Assembly: GCA_035570495.1 (NCBI GenBank)
Contig: DATMLO010000209.1
Location: 1-15,231, forward strand
Direction of reading: 5' to 3'
DNA from: DATARH01 sp035570495
GTDB taxonomy: Bacteria > Pseudomonadota > Alphaproteobacteria > ATCC43930 > CGMCC-115725
DNA: 15,231 nucleotides
The position numbers were made by a program, and so were the translations under genes. Positions 1-12,418 of this stretch are shown in pieces. Within the stretch, counting starts at the first letter, position 1. Every line of letters starts with the position of its first letter. The notes beneath the pieces are model-generated. The model had not been told where the DNA came from. It ran no database searches and worked only from the letters and a program-made list of their open reading frames with translations.

Positions 1-1586
1 ATCGCATCGTCGAGGGCGACCGGCTCGACCTCGAAGCCGATCTCGATCTGGCGATGCAGTCGCATTCGCCGCTCGACATCATCAACGAGCATCTGCTCGG
101 CGGGATGAAGACGGTTGGCGAATTGTTCGGCGCCGGCAAGATGCAGCTGCCCTTCGTGCTGCAATCGGCGGAGACGATGAAAACCGCGGTCAAATACCTC
201 GAACCGCACATGGAGCGGGTCGAGGGCCAGGAAAAGGGCACGGTGGTGCTTGCGACGGTGCGTGGCGATGTCCACGACATCGGCAAGAACCTCGTCGACA
301 TCATCCTCACCAATAACGGCTACCGGGTCGTCAATCTCGGCATCAAGCAGCCGATCGGTGTGATCGTCGAGGCGGCCAAGGAGCACCACGCGCACGCGAT
401 CGGCATGTCGGGGCTGCTCGTCAAATCGACCGTGGTGATGCGCGAAAATCTCCAAGAGATGAGCCGCATGGGGCTCGATGTGCCGGTGATGCTCGGCGGC
501 GCCGCGCTCACCCGCCGCTATGTCGAGGAGGATTGCGTCCAGGCCTACGATTCCGGCCGCGTCGCCTATGCCCGCGACGCGTTTGACGGCCTCGCGCTGA
601 TGGATCGCATCGTCAGCCGTGATAACGAAAGCAACGGCTTTGATGCCTATCTCGCCGAGGTGCAGGAGAAGAATCGCGGCCGGCCGAAGAACGAGAGCCG
701 CAAGCTCGGCCGCGCCGCCGACCCGCGGCCGCAGCGCCCGATCGACCTTGAGGAAATCCGCATCCGCCGCGCCGAGCTGACGGCCGGGATCAAGCCACCG
801 ATCCCGCCGTTCTGGGGGCGGCGAGTCCTCGAGCGCGTGCCGGTCAAGACCATCGCGGCCTACCTCAACGAACGCATGCTTTACCAATTCCAGTGGGGCT
901 TCCGGAAGGACGGGCGCAGCCTCGACGACTACAAGAAATGGGCGCGCACGGAGTTGCGCCCGGTGTTGTCACGGGTCATGGACCAGGCGATCCGCGAGAA
1001 GATCCTCGAGCCGCAGGCCTGCTACGGCTTTTGGAAATGCGCCGCGCAGGGCAACGCGGTCGTGCTGTTCGACGAGACCGGCCGCAACGAGGTCGGGCGC
1101 TTCGATTTCCCGCGCCAGAACAAGCGCGACGGGCTCTGCATCGCCGATTTCTTCCGCGACATCGACAACCCCGAGCGGGATGTGATCGGCCTCCAGGTGG
1201 TGACCATGGGTCGACGCGCCTCGGAAGCGGCGCGCGAATGGTTCGCCGCCGACCGCTACCAGGACTATCTCTATCTGCACGGGCTCTCGGTCGAGATGGC
1301 CGAGGCCTTCGCCGAATACGTCCATAAGCGCATCCGCGGCGAGCTTGGCTTCGCCGCCGAGGAGGCGCGCGACCACGACGAGATGCTGGCGCAGGGCTAC
1401 CGCGGCAGCCGCTATTCCTTTGGCTACCCCGCCTGCCCCAACCTCGCCGACCAGGCACAGCTCCTCAAGCTGCTCGACGCCGAGGCGATCGGCATCGCGC
1501 TCACCGACGAGGATCAGCTCGACCCCGAGCAATCGACCTCGGCCATCGTCGTCCATCACCCGCAAGCGAAATACTTTTCGGTGTAA
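1..1586 (+). CDS. metH: Cobalamin-dependent methionine synthase, C-terminal part (5' end outside the window)
   Basis: Transfers a methyl group from methyltetrahydrofolate via cob(I)alamin to homocysteine in the cytoplasm. The frame is open from base 3, so the Met at 54 is internal; the homocysteine and folate domains would lie upstream. Visible are the end of the helical cap domain (PLDIINEHLL, VGELFGAGKMQLPFVLQSAE), then the B12-binding Rossmann domain with the DxHxxG cobalt-ligand motif DVHDIG at 267-284 (His is the lower axial ligand) and the MSGLLVKST and GGAALT loops (nt 405-520). After a basic, proline-rich linker (nt about 680-760) comes the AdoMet-binding reactivation domain, with RYSFGYPACP at about nt 1410-1438. 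The protein ends shortly after HHPQAKYFSV, without the longer tail I recall for the E. coli enzyme. The stop is TAA at 1584-1586. Family assignment is very secure; whether the gene is full length upstream cannot be seen. Confidence 0.97.
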   Translation, partial: RIVEGDRLDLEADLDLAMQSHSPLDIINEHLLGGMKTVGELFGAGKMQLPFVLQSAETMKTAVKYLEPHMERVEGQEKGTVVLATVRGDVHDIGKNLVDIILTNNGYRVVNLGIKQPIGVIVEAAKEHHAHAIGMSGLLVKSTVVMRENLQEMSRMGLDVPVMLGGAALTRRYVEEDCVQAYDSGRVAYARDAFDGLALMDRIVSRDNESNGFDAYLAEVQEKNRGRPKNESRKLGRAADPRPQRPIDLEEIRIRRAELTAGIKPPIPPFWGRRVLERVPVKTIAAYLNERMLYQFQWGFRKDGRSLDDYKKWARTELRPVLSRVMDQAIREKILEPQACYGFWKCAAQGNAVVLFDETGRNEVGRFDFPRQNKRDGLCIADFFRDIDNPERDVIGLQVVTMGRRASEAAREWFAADRYQDYLYLHGLSVEMAEAFAEYVHKRIRGELGFAAEEARDHDEMLAQGYRGSRYSFGYPACPNLADQAQLLKLLDAEAIGIALTDEDQLDPEQSTSAIVVHHPQAKYFSV

Positions 1587-1611
1587 TCTCCCTCTGTCCT
1601 GGGTGGCAGCC

Positions 1612-1620
1612 GGAGGGGAG
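1612..1620 (+). promoter_or_regulatory. Shine-Dalgarno site for the hydratase gene
   Basis: A strong purine-rich GGAGGGGAG lies 5 bases before the ATG at 1626, within the 39-bp space after the metH stop. It fixes the hydratase start and suggests translation from a metH-hydratase message. I see no terminator hairpin between the two genes. Confidence 0.75.
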
Positions 1621-1625
1621 AGACG

Positions 1626-2387
1626 ATGGACGAGCGCGCATTCTCGGCGGCGGTCGCGGAGTTCGAGGCGGCGCTCGACCGCGGCGAATACTTTCCCGAA
1701 GCGTGGTTCGACCGGCTGTCGCTCGATGACGCATACCGTCTGCAGCTGGCGCTGATCGACGGGCGCGGCGACAAGCGCATCGGCTGGAAGGTTGGACTCA
1801 CCTCGCGCGCCATTCAGCAGCAGTTCGAGGTGCACGAGCCGGTGTTCGGCTGCCTCCTCGCCGACGGCAAGCTTGGTTCAGGCCATGTCTTCCGCCGCGA
1901 CGAGCTGATCGCGCCGGGTTTCGAGAACGAATTGTGCATCGTCATGGGCGGCGACCTCGCGCCCGACGCGACCCCAGCCGATGTCGCCGCCGCGGTCGCC
2001 CGGGTGCACCCGGCCTTCGAGATCATCGAGACGCGCGGCGACCTGACGCGTCAGCTTGCCCTCGCGCTCGCCGACAACGCGCAGCAGAAGGGTTTTGTGC
2101 TCGGCCCCGCCGTCGAACGCGCGGCGCTGCCCGAACTCGACAAGGTGATGGTTAGCGTGCGGATCAACAATGTCGAAGTCGCCACCGGCGACGGCAGCGC
2201 CGTGTTGGGGCACCCCTATAATTCAGTGGCATGGCTCGCCGCCAAGCTCGCACAATTCGGCGAACGGGTGAAAGCCGGCGACTGGATCATGAGCGGTTCG
2301 TTCACCCGGCAATTCCCGCTGGCCAAAGGCGACCGCATCGCGGCCCAATTCGCCGGCATCGGCACGGTGACGGCCAGCGCGGTTTGA
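1626..2387 (+). CDS. MhpD-family 2-keto-4-pentenoate hydratase / 2-oxo-acid decarboxylase-like protein
   Basis: A 253-residue protein of usual length for the MhpD/DmpE/HpcG family of metal-dependent 2-hydroxypentadienoate hydratases and 4-oxalocrotonate decarboxylases, which act late in meta-cleavage of aromatic compounds. Family signatures in order: KVGLTS (55-60), VFGCLL (73-78), the metal-binding E-x-E in FENELCIVMGGDL (Glu100, Glu102), HPAFEIIETR (128-137), DNA (150-152), LGHPYNSVAWLA (194-205), and the end of the family core at SGSFT (223-227). The start is set by a strong ribosome site. It follows metH by 39 bp on the same strand and is probably co-transcribed. No ring-cleavage dioxygenase, semialdehyde dehydrogenase or aldolase gene is nearby, so its substrate is not given by context. 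Hydratase versus decarboxylase cannot be decided from sequence. Confidence 0.88.
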   Translation: MDERAFSAAVAEFEAALDRGEYFPEAWFDRLSLDDAYRLQLALIDGRGDKRIGWKVGLTSRAIQQQFEVHEPVFGCLLADGKLGSGHVFRRDELIAPGFENELCIVMGGDLAPDATPADVAAAVARVHPAFEIIETRGDLTRQLALALADNAQQKGFVLGPAVERAALPELDKVMVSVRINNVEVATGDGSAVLGHPYNSVAWLAAKLAQFGERVKAGDWIMSGSFTRQFPLAKGDRIAAQFAGIGTVTASAV

Positions 2388-2391
2388 CCGG

Positions 2392-3840
<1,449 letters not shown>

Positions 3841-4002
3841 CAACCCGCCCTTTTCCAGTCGGCCTTTCCCATGGGAGCAGACTGGTCATAGATACTGACT
3901 TATCTCAATCTTGCCTCATGCGAGCATAGACATCAACGTCCCTGCTCACGCAAGAGGCATGCCTATTCGGTGGCCGCGCTCGCGCAAGGGCCGAAATGGC
4001 GT

Positions 4003-4028
4003 GAAACGCATCGATATCGGTGCGTTTC
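4003..4028. promoter_or_regulatory. 26-bp near-perfect palindrome between gltB and gltD
   Basis: Arms GAAACGCA (4003-4010) and TGCGTTTC (4021-4028) flank a CGATATCG core (4012-4019). Counting outward from the centre between 4015 and 4016, 12 of 13 base pairs are complementary, the exception being T4011/G4020. The symmetry continues to the centre with no loop, which fits a dimeric protein binding site better than an RNA hairpin. No T-tract follows on either strand. It lies about 160-190 bp upstream of the gltD start. Function is unknown. Confidence 0.5.
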
Positions 4029-4169
4029 GCCTGTTATTGCAGAGAATTTACAGGCGGCGTGCCCTCTAGCGGGGGTCGCGAACGCCCCAAGTGGACCACA
4101 AGATGGCGCTGCGGCCGACGTATTTCAAGAACAAAAGAGGAACTTCGTTCACTGTTGGCAACCCCAATC

Positions 4170-4273
4170 GTCATTCCGGGGCGGAGTACAGGCCGAACCG
4201 AAATCCAGGAACACGGATGGCCCAAGCCCTGCTTGCGCCGGTGTGCGTGGGTTCTCGCTTTCGCGGGAGTGAC
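4170..4273. repeat. Repeat-like intergenic element (REP/MITE-like) after gltB
   Basis: The element begins GTCATTCC (4170-4177) and ends GGAGTGAC (4266-4273), imperfect terminal inverted repeats matching at 7 of 8 positions. Inside are 'GAAATCCAGG', 'CTTGCGCCGG' and 'CGCTTTCGCGGGAGTGAC' (4256-4273), wording typical of short interspersed palindromic elements of alphaproteobacterial genomes. No transposase is present. It starts 12 bp after the gltB stop and could also act as a hairpin-forming 3' end or processing site. Copy number cannot be judged from this window. Confidence 0.55.
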
Positions 4274-4284
4274 AGCCGGGACGA

Positions 4285-8922
<4,638 letters not shown>

Positions 8923-8931
8923 CCTCGAACG

Positions 8932-8938
8932 CTCTTCC
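8932..8938 (-). promoter_or_regulatory. Ribosome binding site deciding the gltB start
   Basis: GGAAGAG on the - strand stands 9 bases before ATG 8922. It would lie inside the coding sequence if translation began at the in-frame TTG 8940. This, with the conserved N-terminus that starts after the ATG, favours the ATG. Confidence 0.5.
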
Positions 8939-8961
8939 AAATCGTTCTAATTACACGATTT
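8939..8961. promoter_or_regulatory. 7-9-7 inverted repeat in the gltB leader, candidate operator
   Basis: AAATCGT (8939-8945) and ACGATTT (8955-8961) are perfect inverted repeats with a 9-base AT-rich spacer, 17-39 bp upstream of the gltB ATG and next to its ribosome site. On the - strand the spacer and right arm contain TGTAAT (8950-8955), which matches the sigma70 -10 hexamer at 5 of 6 positions. No good -35 hexamer is visible. A repressor or activator site over the promoter, or a leader hairpin, are both possible. Confidence 0.4.
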
Positions 8962-9107
8962 AAGCGCACATACCGGCCATTGTGGCATCCGCGCCTATAC
9001 CAGTCCGAGAGTATGCATGACTTGTACCGCGAACGCGAATCGCGCTTCGCCGCACCGCACAAATTTGTTTCAGGCGGGGTAATTTGCAACGCGCCGAAGG
9101 CGCCGCG

Positions 9108-9168
9108 GCAATCTCGTTCTGCAGCGAGCCGGAGCGGAGAGAGATTGCTTCGCTCCGCTCGCAATGAC
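9108..9168. repeat. Mosaic palindromic repeat between cupin operon and gltB
   Basis: Two interleaved perfect inverted repeats are present: GCAATCTC (9108-9115) with GAGATTGC (9141-9148), and GAGCGGAG (9132-9139) with CTCCGCTC (9153-9160). The right end reads as the well-known alphaproteobacterial 'TTGCTTCGCTCCGCTCGCAATGACG' type. It lies 19-79 bp past the end of the first cupin gene and may serve as its transcript end; no T-run follows. The rest of the 264-bp gap before gltB shows only the leader inverted repeat. Confidence 0.6.
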
Positions 9169-9186
9169 GAAAGGCTGGCTCGCCGC

Positions 9187-9468
9187 CTATGCCTTGTAGC
9201 GTCGCCCGGCGATGAAACGCACGCCCTTGCCGCCCGCCCCGTATTGTTCGGTATGCAGGGTTCCGGCCGGCACCGAACAGCTGTCGCCGGCGCGGAAGGT
9301 TTGCGGCTTGCCATTGCAGGCGATCGTCATCTCACCTTCGAGCACCAGCACACGGGCGTCGAATTCGTGGCTGTGCTCGGCGCTGATTTCGCTCGCCTCC
9401 CGCTGGCGGTCGACGATTTCGACATAACCCTCGGTGTTGAGCTGTTTCTCGAATTCCGTTGGCGTCAT
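9187..9468 (-). CDS. Small single-domain cupin protein (copy 1)
   Basis: A 93-residue protein that is essentially one cupin beta-barrel. Motif 1 is HSHEFDARVLVLEGE and motif 2 is AGDSCSVPAGTLHTE, supplying three histidines for a metal site. The usual Glu of motif 1 (HxH-x3-4-E) is not at its place: Ala/Arg stand there, with Glu and Asp directly after HSH. There is no signal peptide or second domain. GGGAGGG at 9475-9481 lies 6 bases before ATG 9468. It follows copy 2 by only 27 bp on the same strand, so the two are probably one operon. The protein could be a metal-dependent enzyme, a sugar- or acid-binding protein, or a sensor. Substrate is unknown. Confidence 0.85.
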   Translation of the reverse strand: MTPTEFEKQLNTEGYVEIVDRQREASEISAEHSHEFDARVLVLEGEMTIACNGKPQTFRAGDSCSVPAGTLHTEQYGAGGKGVRFIAGRRYKA

Positions 9469-9495
9469 TTTCAGCCCTCCCGCTCGTAGGATCCG

Positions 9496-9783
9496 TCAGC
9501 CCGCCGCTTGCGCCGGATAGCGCCGGCCGGCGAGATAATGCGCGCCGGCGGGGCCGCATTTCTCGGTATGCACCGTGCCCGACGGCACCACACACATATC
9601 CCCGGCGTGGAAGGTCTCGGGTTTGCCGTGGCGGGTGATCGTCATCTCGCCGTCGACGAGCAGCACATAGGCGTCGAATTCGTGGCTGTGCTCGCCGTTG
9701 AAATGGTCGGCTTCCATCTCGCGGTCGACGATCTCGCCATAGCCCTCGGCTGCGCATTTCTTTTCGAATTCCGCGCGGTTCAT
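9496..9783 (-). CDS. Small single-domain cupin protein (copy 2, first in operon)
   Basis: A 95-residue cupin, clearly a duplicate of the next gene: by hand alignment about 54 of 93 positions are identical, including MxxxEFEK, EGYxEIVDR, EHSHEFDA, GEMTI, GKPxTFxAGDxC and AGRRY. Motif 1 is HSHEFDAYVLLVDGE, again without the standard ligand Glu (Tyr stands there). Motif 2 is AGDMCVVPSGTVHTE. It has its own Cys10 and Cys76, which copy 1 lacks. AAGGAG (9791-9796) stands 7 bases before ATG 9783. It is divergent from the TauD-family dioxygenase gene across 159 bp, so the two may share a control region. The precise reaction cannot be named. Confidence 0.86.
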   Translation of the reverse strand: MNRAEFEKKCAAEGYGEIVDREMEADHFNGEHSHEFDAYVLLVDGEMTITRHGKPETFHAGDMCVVPSGTVHTEKCGPAGAHYLAGRRYPAQAAG

Positions 9784-9942
9784 GTGCTCTCTCCTTCAAA
9801 TCCGATCGCCGGATGCTACCACACGCCTCGCCCGTTGGGGAAAACTCCGCGTGATCGCGCCCCCCGCCATGCGGCTTTGGAATTGGACGCGTGCCCCGCC
9901 CAGGCCTAGGCTTTTTCAGCAGCAGCCGAGGGAGCGACGCCG
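9784..9942. promoter_or_regulatory. Divergent promoter region between cupin operon and dioxygenase
   Basis: This 159-bp region lies between two outward-facing genes and must hold the start signals for both. It contains their ribosome sites (AAGGAG on the - strand at 9791-9796; GAGGGAG on the + strand at 9928-9934, 8 bases before ATG 9943) and an 8-bp palindrome GCCTAGGC at 9904-9911 followed by a T-tract. No -35/-10 pair stands out. Confidence 0.4.
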
Positions 9943-10824
9943 ATGACCGCCCAACCGGAACTCCACGGGGCCGAACTCCGCCCGCTCGGGGAAGCGCTCG
10001 GCACCGAGGCGCTCGGCATCGACCTGGCAAAGATCGACGACGAGACCTTCGCCTGGGTCAAACAGGCTTTCGCGCACCACCCGGTACTGGTGTTCCGCGG
10101 GCAGAGTCTCAACGCCGCCGAGCTGGCGGCGTTTGGCGCGCGCTTTGGCAAGCCGCGGCCGCATTCGCTGCTCAATTACCGCTATCCCGGCCAGCCCGAC
10201 GTGTCGTGGCTGCGCAATGTGCATGACGACGGCAAGATCGACTGGTTCGGGGTCAAGCGCGCCACCGCCTGGCATACGGATTCGACCTACGAGCCCGAAT
10301 TACCGCTGCTGGCGATCCTCCACGCACTCGAAGTGCCATCGCAGCGCGGCGGCACCGTCTTCGCCGACATGTATGCCGCCTATGCGACGCTGCCCGCGAC
10401 GATGAAGGATCGGCTGGCGGCGATGACCTGCCTGCACGGCCATACCTCCGGCCCGGCCGGCGGCACGCTTTACAAGGAAAACGAGGCAGCGAAGACCGCC
10501 GACAAGGTCTATGACGAAAAGCCGTGGCCGGCGATCACCGAGCACCCGGTCACCGGCAAGCCGATCCTCTTCGTTAATCCGATGCACGTGCACGGCATTG
10601 TCGGCATGGAGAAGGACGACGCCTGGGAGCTGATCGAGGAGCTGGCGCGCCACGCGACGCAGGAGCGCTTCACCTACTATCATAACTGGCGGGTCGGCGA
10701 TGTGGTGATGTGGGACGAGCGTGCCACGATGCATCGCGGCGCCGGCGACTACGAACCCTCCGAGCGCCGCGTCATGCTGCGCACCATCGTCTACCCGACC
10801 GAGGGCGTGACCACGGCGATGTGA
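9943..10824 (+). CDS. TauD/TfdA-family Fe(II)/2-oxoglutarate-dependent dioxygenase
   Basis: A 293-residue enzyme of normal length for the TauD/TfdA family, which hydroxylates organic substrates such as sulfonates, aryloxyacids or carnitine-like compounds using O2 and 2-oxoglutarate. The Fe(II) facial triad is visible: His111 and Asp113 in WHTDSTYE, and His264 in MHRGAGDY. The 2-oxoglutarate-binding Arg is probably Arg280 (RRVMLRTIV), 16 residues after the distal His. Other family marks are the N-terminal LGTEALGIDL (19-28), VLVFRGQSL (48-56), and GGTVFADMYAAY. The start is supported by GAGGGAG at spacing 8. It is divergent from the cupin pair and convergent with the SDR gene. There is no transport or sulfonate operon beside it, so the name taurine dioxygenase is not justified. 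Confidence 0.92.
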   Translation: MTAQPELHGAELRPLGEALGTEALGIDLAKIDDETFAWVKQAFAHHPVLVFRGQSLNAAELAAFGARFGKPRPHSLLNYRYPGQPDVSWLRNVHDDGKIDWFGVKRATAWHTDSTYEPELPLLAILHALEVPSQRGGTVFADMYAAYATLPATMKDRLAAMTCLHGHTSGPAGGTLYKENEAAKTADKVYDEKPWPAITEHPVTGKPILFVNPMHVHGIVGMEKDDAWELIEELARHATQERFTYYHNWRVGDVVMWDERATMHRGAGDYEPSERRVMLRTIVYPTEGVTTAM

Positions 10825-10831
10825 CGAGGGA

Positions 10832-10851
10832 CGTGCTCGGCGGCGAGCGCG
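10832..10851. terminator. Possible hairpin between convergent dioxygenase and SDR genes
   Basis: An 8-bp stem (10832-10839 with 10844-10851, one G-T pair) with loop GCGG fills most of the 29-bp space between the two stop codons. No T-run follows, so a factor-independent terminator is doubtful. Confidence 0.3.
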
Positions 10852-10853
10852 CT

Positions 10854-11603
10854 TCAGGTCAGGTTCAGTCCGCCATCCGAGAGCAGGATTTCGCCCGTCA
10901 GGTAGTCTGACCCGACGAGCATCATGACGGCTTGAGCAACGTCGCTGGGGCTCGCGGCTCGACGCATCGGCGAGCGTTCTCGCCAGAGCTCTTGCGCCGC
11001 CGTCCAATCCGCCGTCAGCGGCGTATCCACGAGCCCGGGCGCCACGGCGTTTACCCGTATGTCCGGCGCCAGGGTCAGGGCCAGCAGCCGGGTGACATGG
11101 TTTAACGCAGCTTTGGTCGCGGCATAGGGGATTGAGGCACCCTTTGGCCGCACGCCGGCGTGGGAACTGATGTTCACGATCGAGGCCGGGCGGCCACGCC
11201 GTGCGGCCGCGCGGAGGAAGGGTTCCGCCTCCGCCACGAGCCGAAAAGGAGCGACCACGTTGACCTCGTACAGCTCGTGCCAGACGTCCGATGTGGCGGC
11301 ACTCAGATCAGCATGAGGGATGACGCCGCTGATCCCCGCATTATTGACGAGGACATCGAGACGTCCCCAACGGGCTGCCGCCTCGCGGACGAGCCTGCTT
11401 CGGTCGTCCTCCTGCGCCAAATCAGCCTTGATATAGGCGGCGTGCACCAGCTCCGACGCCAATCGCTCCCCGGTATCGGCGGAACTGCGCGAATGAAGGA
11501 CGACCGCGTAACCTTCCTCGACCAACCGCCGAGCGATCGCCACGCCAATGCCGGACGTCGATCCGGTCACAAGCGCAACGGGACGCTCGGTGTCCACGCC
11601 CAT
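10854..11603 (-). CDS. Short-chain dehydrogenase/reductase (classical SDR)
   Basis: A 249-residue NAD(P)-dependent oxidoreductase of the classical SDR type. It has the dinucleotide-binding TGSTSGIG (13-20), DL at 61-62, NNAG (87-90), Asn115, and the catalytic Ser147, Tyr160 and Lys164 (YAATK), followed by PG (189-190) and a C-terminal LSDGGLNLT. Ser38 and Arg39 at the end of the second strand (LHSRSS) favour NADP(H) over NAD(H), as an inference. Its start ATG 11603 has GGAAGG just upstream. It is 21 bp downstream of the hydroxypyruvate isomerase gene and surely co-transcribed. That suggests reduction of a small hydroxy-oxo acid or a sugar-derived substrate, but the SDR family is too broad to name one. 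The stop is convergent with the dioxygenase. Confidence 0.9.
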   Translation of the reverse strand: MGVDTERPVALVTGSTSGIGVAIARRLVEEGYAVVLHSRSSADTGERLASELVHAAYIKADLAQEDDRSRLVREAAARWGRLDVLVNNAGISGVIPHADLSAATSDVWHELYEVNVVAPFRLVAEAEPFLRAAARRGRPASIVNISSHAGVRPKGASIPYAATKAALNHVTRLLALTLAPDIRVNAVAPGLVDTPLTADWTAAQELWRERSPMRRAASPSDVAQAVMMLVGSDYLTGEILLSDGGLNLT

Positions 11604-11624
11604 CGTTTCCTTCCGCAGCTGCCC

Positions 11625-12410
11625 TCAGCCGATCCCGTATTTCTTGGCCCAGCCGAGACCGGCGACGGTGTCGCCTTTCGGCCGATACTCGCAGCCGATC
11701 CAGCCGTCGTAGCCGATCTCGTCGAGCAGATCGAAGAGGAACGGGTAGTTGATCTCGCCGACATCGGGCTCGTGACGGCCGGGCGTGCCGGCGATCTGGA
11801 TGTGCGGATACATGCCGGCGAGGTCGCGGATCGTCGGCGCCAGGTCGCCGCGCATGATCTGCGCGTGATAGAGGTCGAGCTGCAGGCGCACATTGGGCCG
11901 GTCGACCGCGGTGATAATCGGCATCGCCTGCGCGGTGGTGTTGAGGTAATAGCCCGGGATGTCGCGCGTGTTGATCGGCTCGATGATCGCGGTCACCCCC
12001 TCGCGCGCGAGGCGATCGGCGGCCCAGCGCAGATTGTCGACATAGGTCGGCAGCGCCTCGAGCTTGTCGCGCTCGGCCGGCCACAGCCCGGCCATCGCGT
12101 GGATCAGCTTGCATTTGGTGGCCTGGAGATAAGGGATCGCCGTCTCGACCGCGGCCATGAAGGCCTGGCTCCGGCCAGGGATCGCCGCAAAGCCGCGCTC
12201 GCCCTTTGACCAATCGCCCGGCGGCAGGTTGAAGAGCGCCAGGGTCAGCTTGTTCTTTTCGAGCTTTTCGGCGATCGCCTCAGGCGGGAAATCATAGGGA
12301 AACAGAAACTCGACCCCCTTGAACCCGGCCTTCGCCGCGGCATCGAACCGGTCGAGGAAGTTCGGGATTTCCTGAAACATCATGCTGAGATTGGCGGCAA
12401 ATTTGGGCAT
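11625..12410 (-). CDS. hyi: Hydroxypyruvate isomerase-like TIM-barrel protein
   Basis: A 261-residue AP-endonuclease-2/xylose-isomerase-like barrel closely resembling Hyi, which interconverts hydroxypyruvate and tartronate semialdehyde in glyoxylate/glycerate metabolism. Typical parts are MPKFAANLSMMF at the N-terminus, GVEFLFPYD (32-40), LPPGDWSKGERGFAA (62-76), IIEPINTRDIPGYYLN (142-157, catalytic-type Glu144), LQLDLYHAQ (176-184), GTPGRHEPDVGEINYPFLF (208-226) and WIGCEYRP (237-244, Glu241). I chose ATG 12410 because AAGGAG at 12419-12424 is 8 bases upstream and the family starts with MPKFAANL; an earlier in-frame start at 12449 would add 13 unlike residues. First gene of a two-gene unit with the SDR. 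The reaction is a family inference; other sugar-acid isomerases or epimerases share this fold. Confidence 0.88.
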   Translation of the reverse strand: MPKFAANLSMMFQEIPNFLDRFDAAAKAGFKGVEFLFPYDFPPEAIAEKLEKNKLTLALFNLPPGDWSKGERGFAAIPGRSQAFMAAVETAIPYLQATKCKLIHAMAGLWPAERDKLEALPTYVDNLRWAADRLAREGVTAIIEPINTRDIPGYYLNTTAQAMPIITAVDRPNVRLQLDLYHAQIMRGDLAPTIRDLAGMYPHIQIAGTPGRHEPDVGEINYPFLFDLLDEIGYDGWIGCEYRPKGDTVAGLGWAKKYGIG

Positions 12411-12418
12411 GCAGGCTG

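Larger units (their letters stand above)
3841..4284. other. 444-bp gap between gltB and gltD without a convincing gene
   Basis: No coding sequence here is convincing. The open frames overlap one another on both strands, and several are translations of the repeat-like stretch at 4170-4273. The gap holds the gltD ribosome site (3848-3854), a 26-bp palindrome (4003-4028) and the repeat-like stretch just after the gltB stop. On the - strand a weak sigma70-like pair can be drawn: TTGATG (3931-3936), 17 bases, CAAGAT (3908-3913). The second hexamer matches consensus poorly, so an internal gltD promoter is only a possibility. Confidence 0.7.

Noticed and set aside
969..1835. 288-codon - strand open frame spanning the end of metH and start of the hydratase
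   Set aside because: It crosses two genes with clear family motifs, and no motif of its own is seen.
8950..9000. Possible sigma54 promoter upstream of gltB
   Set aside because: TGGCCGGTATGTGC has 9 instead of 10 bases between its GG and GC, and the flanks do not match the consensus.
9943..10824. Naming the dioxygenase tauD or tfdA
   Set aside because: Only the fold and the iron ligands are supported; no sulfonate or aryloxyacid genes are nearby.
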